Below, piece after piece: positions 5,155 through 5,312 of a stretch of DNA of 5,312 nucleotides. The notes under the pieces are model-generated. The model was not told where the DNA came from, did not search any database, and saw nothing but the letters and a program-made list of their open reading frames with translations. Every line of letters starts with the position of its first letter. Position 1 is the first letter of the stretch. Both the position numbers and the translations under genes were made by a program. The DNA comes from DATJPY01 sp035506135 (GTDB taxonomy: Bacteria; Myxococcota_A; UBA9160; PR03). The stretch spans positions 1-5,312 of the forward strand of contig DATJPY010000119.1 in assembly GCA_035506135.1 (NCBI GenBank), given 5' to 3'.

Positions 5155-5312
5155 CTACAACCTGGAATTCAAGGACTCTATGAGGCGTCGGACCTGGCGC
5201 GGGTCAAACAATCCCGCATTGACGATCAGGTCCTTCTCGCCGGATTCGGCTCGGACCCTGAGAACCACGCGCTGATATGGCTTATAGCCGCTGAATCCCG
5301 TGACGAACTTGG
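5155..5312 (-). CDS. C-terminal end of an unidentified protein (5' part beyond window)
   Basis: The last 51 codons and the stop of a gene that enters from the right edge on the minus strand. I read KFVTGFSGYKPYQRVVLRVR, then AESGEKDLIVNAGLFDPRQV, then RRLIESLNSRL, stop TAG (5155-5157), immediately followed by an in-frame TGA (5152-5154). The codon pattern and amphipathic composition (beta-like VVLRVR, a charged turn, then a DPRQVRRLIESL helix) look like a genuine soluble domain end. It resembles in outline the strand-plus-helix end of bacterial PH-like domains, but this is only an impression and no function is claimed. It is less GC-rich at third positions (AAT, TTT, ATA, TTG codons) than the oxygenase operon, in keeping with the different character of DNA beyond the tRNA. 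Confidence 0.6.
   Translation of the reverse strand, partial: KFVTGFSGYKPYQRVVLRVRAESGEKDLIVNAGLFDPRQVRRLIESLNSRL

Noticed and set aside
4883..5275. Plus-strand 130-codon frame at the right end
   Set aside because: It overlaps the transposase relic and the right-edge gene on the opposite strand, is arginine-rich and shows no motif.
4208..5312. Duplicated tRNA 3' end (attachment-site repeat) downstream
   Set aside because: I looked for a second copy of the TTCGAGTCCCTCCCGGGGC-like end to the right and found none within the window.
1..5312. CRISPR array, riboswitch or rRNA
   Set aside because: No regularly spaced repeats, no recognisable riboswitch core and no rRNA-like sequence are visible.

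Overview
The window is very GC-rich bacterial chromosomal DNA with dense coding and strong G/C preference at third codon positions. The protein families (a KshA-type Rieske oxygenase, a DapB-like oxidoreductase and a lipocalin-like protein) are common in Actinomycetota and in high-GC soil lineages such as Myxococcota or Binatota. The sequence alone does not let me choose between them. The window falls into two parts: an orderly metabolic part (1-4158) and a scrambled, AT-richer accessory part downstream of a tRNA gene (4236-5312).

Part one. Three genes run leftward on the minus strand and almost certainly form one transcription unit: an uncharacterised lipocalin-like/CrtC-like protein (3158-2037), then after 15 nt a DapB-type NAD(P)-binding oxidoreductase (2021-927), then after 9 nt a Rieske non-heme iron oxygenase of the 3-ketosteroid 9alpha-hydroxylase type (917 to beyond base 1, C-terminus missing). 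Together they look like part of a catabolic pathway for a hydrophobic ring compound such as a steroid or terpenoid. The substrate is inferred. Upstream and also leftward lies a nucleotidyltransferase-fold protein (3955-3233) whose conserved N-terminal stretch continues upstream to about 4018 without any ATG/GTG/TTG codon.

Part two. A complete tRNA-Arg(UCU) gene with encoded CCA (4159-4235, plus strand) separates the regions. Behind it come about 300 bases without a recognisable gene, a decayed IS3-family transposase fragment (about 4552-4917, minus strand; 5'-truncated, with an in-frame stop), another 237-base stretch with palindromes, a hairpin and a short repeat, and finally the last 51 codons of an unidentified minus-strand gene that enters from the right edge. 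A tRNA followed by an insertion-sequence relic and gene debris is the usual look of a recombination-prone integration site, but no integrase or duplicated attachment site is visible here.

Most other long open frames, including a plus-strand frame of 1101 codons over the oxygenase operon, are antisense shadows of the real genes.
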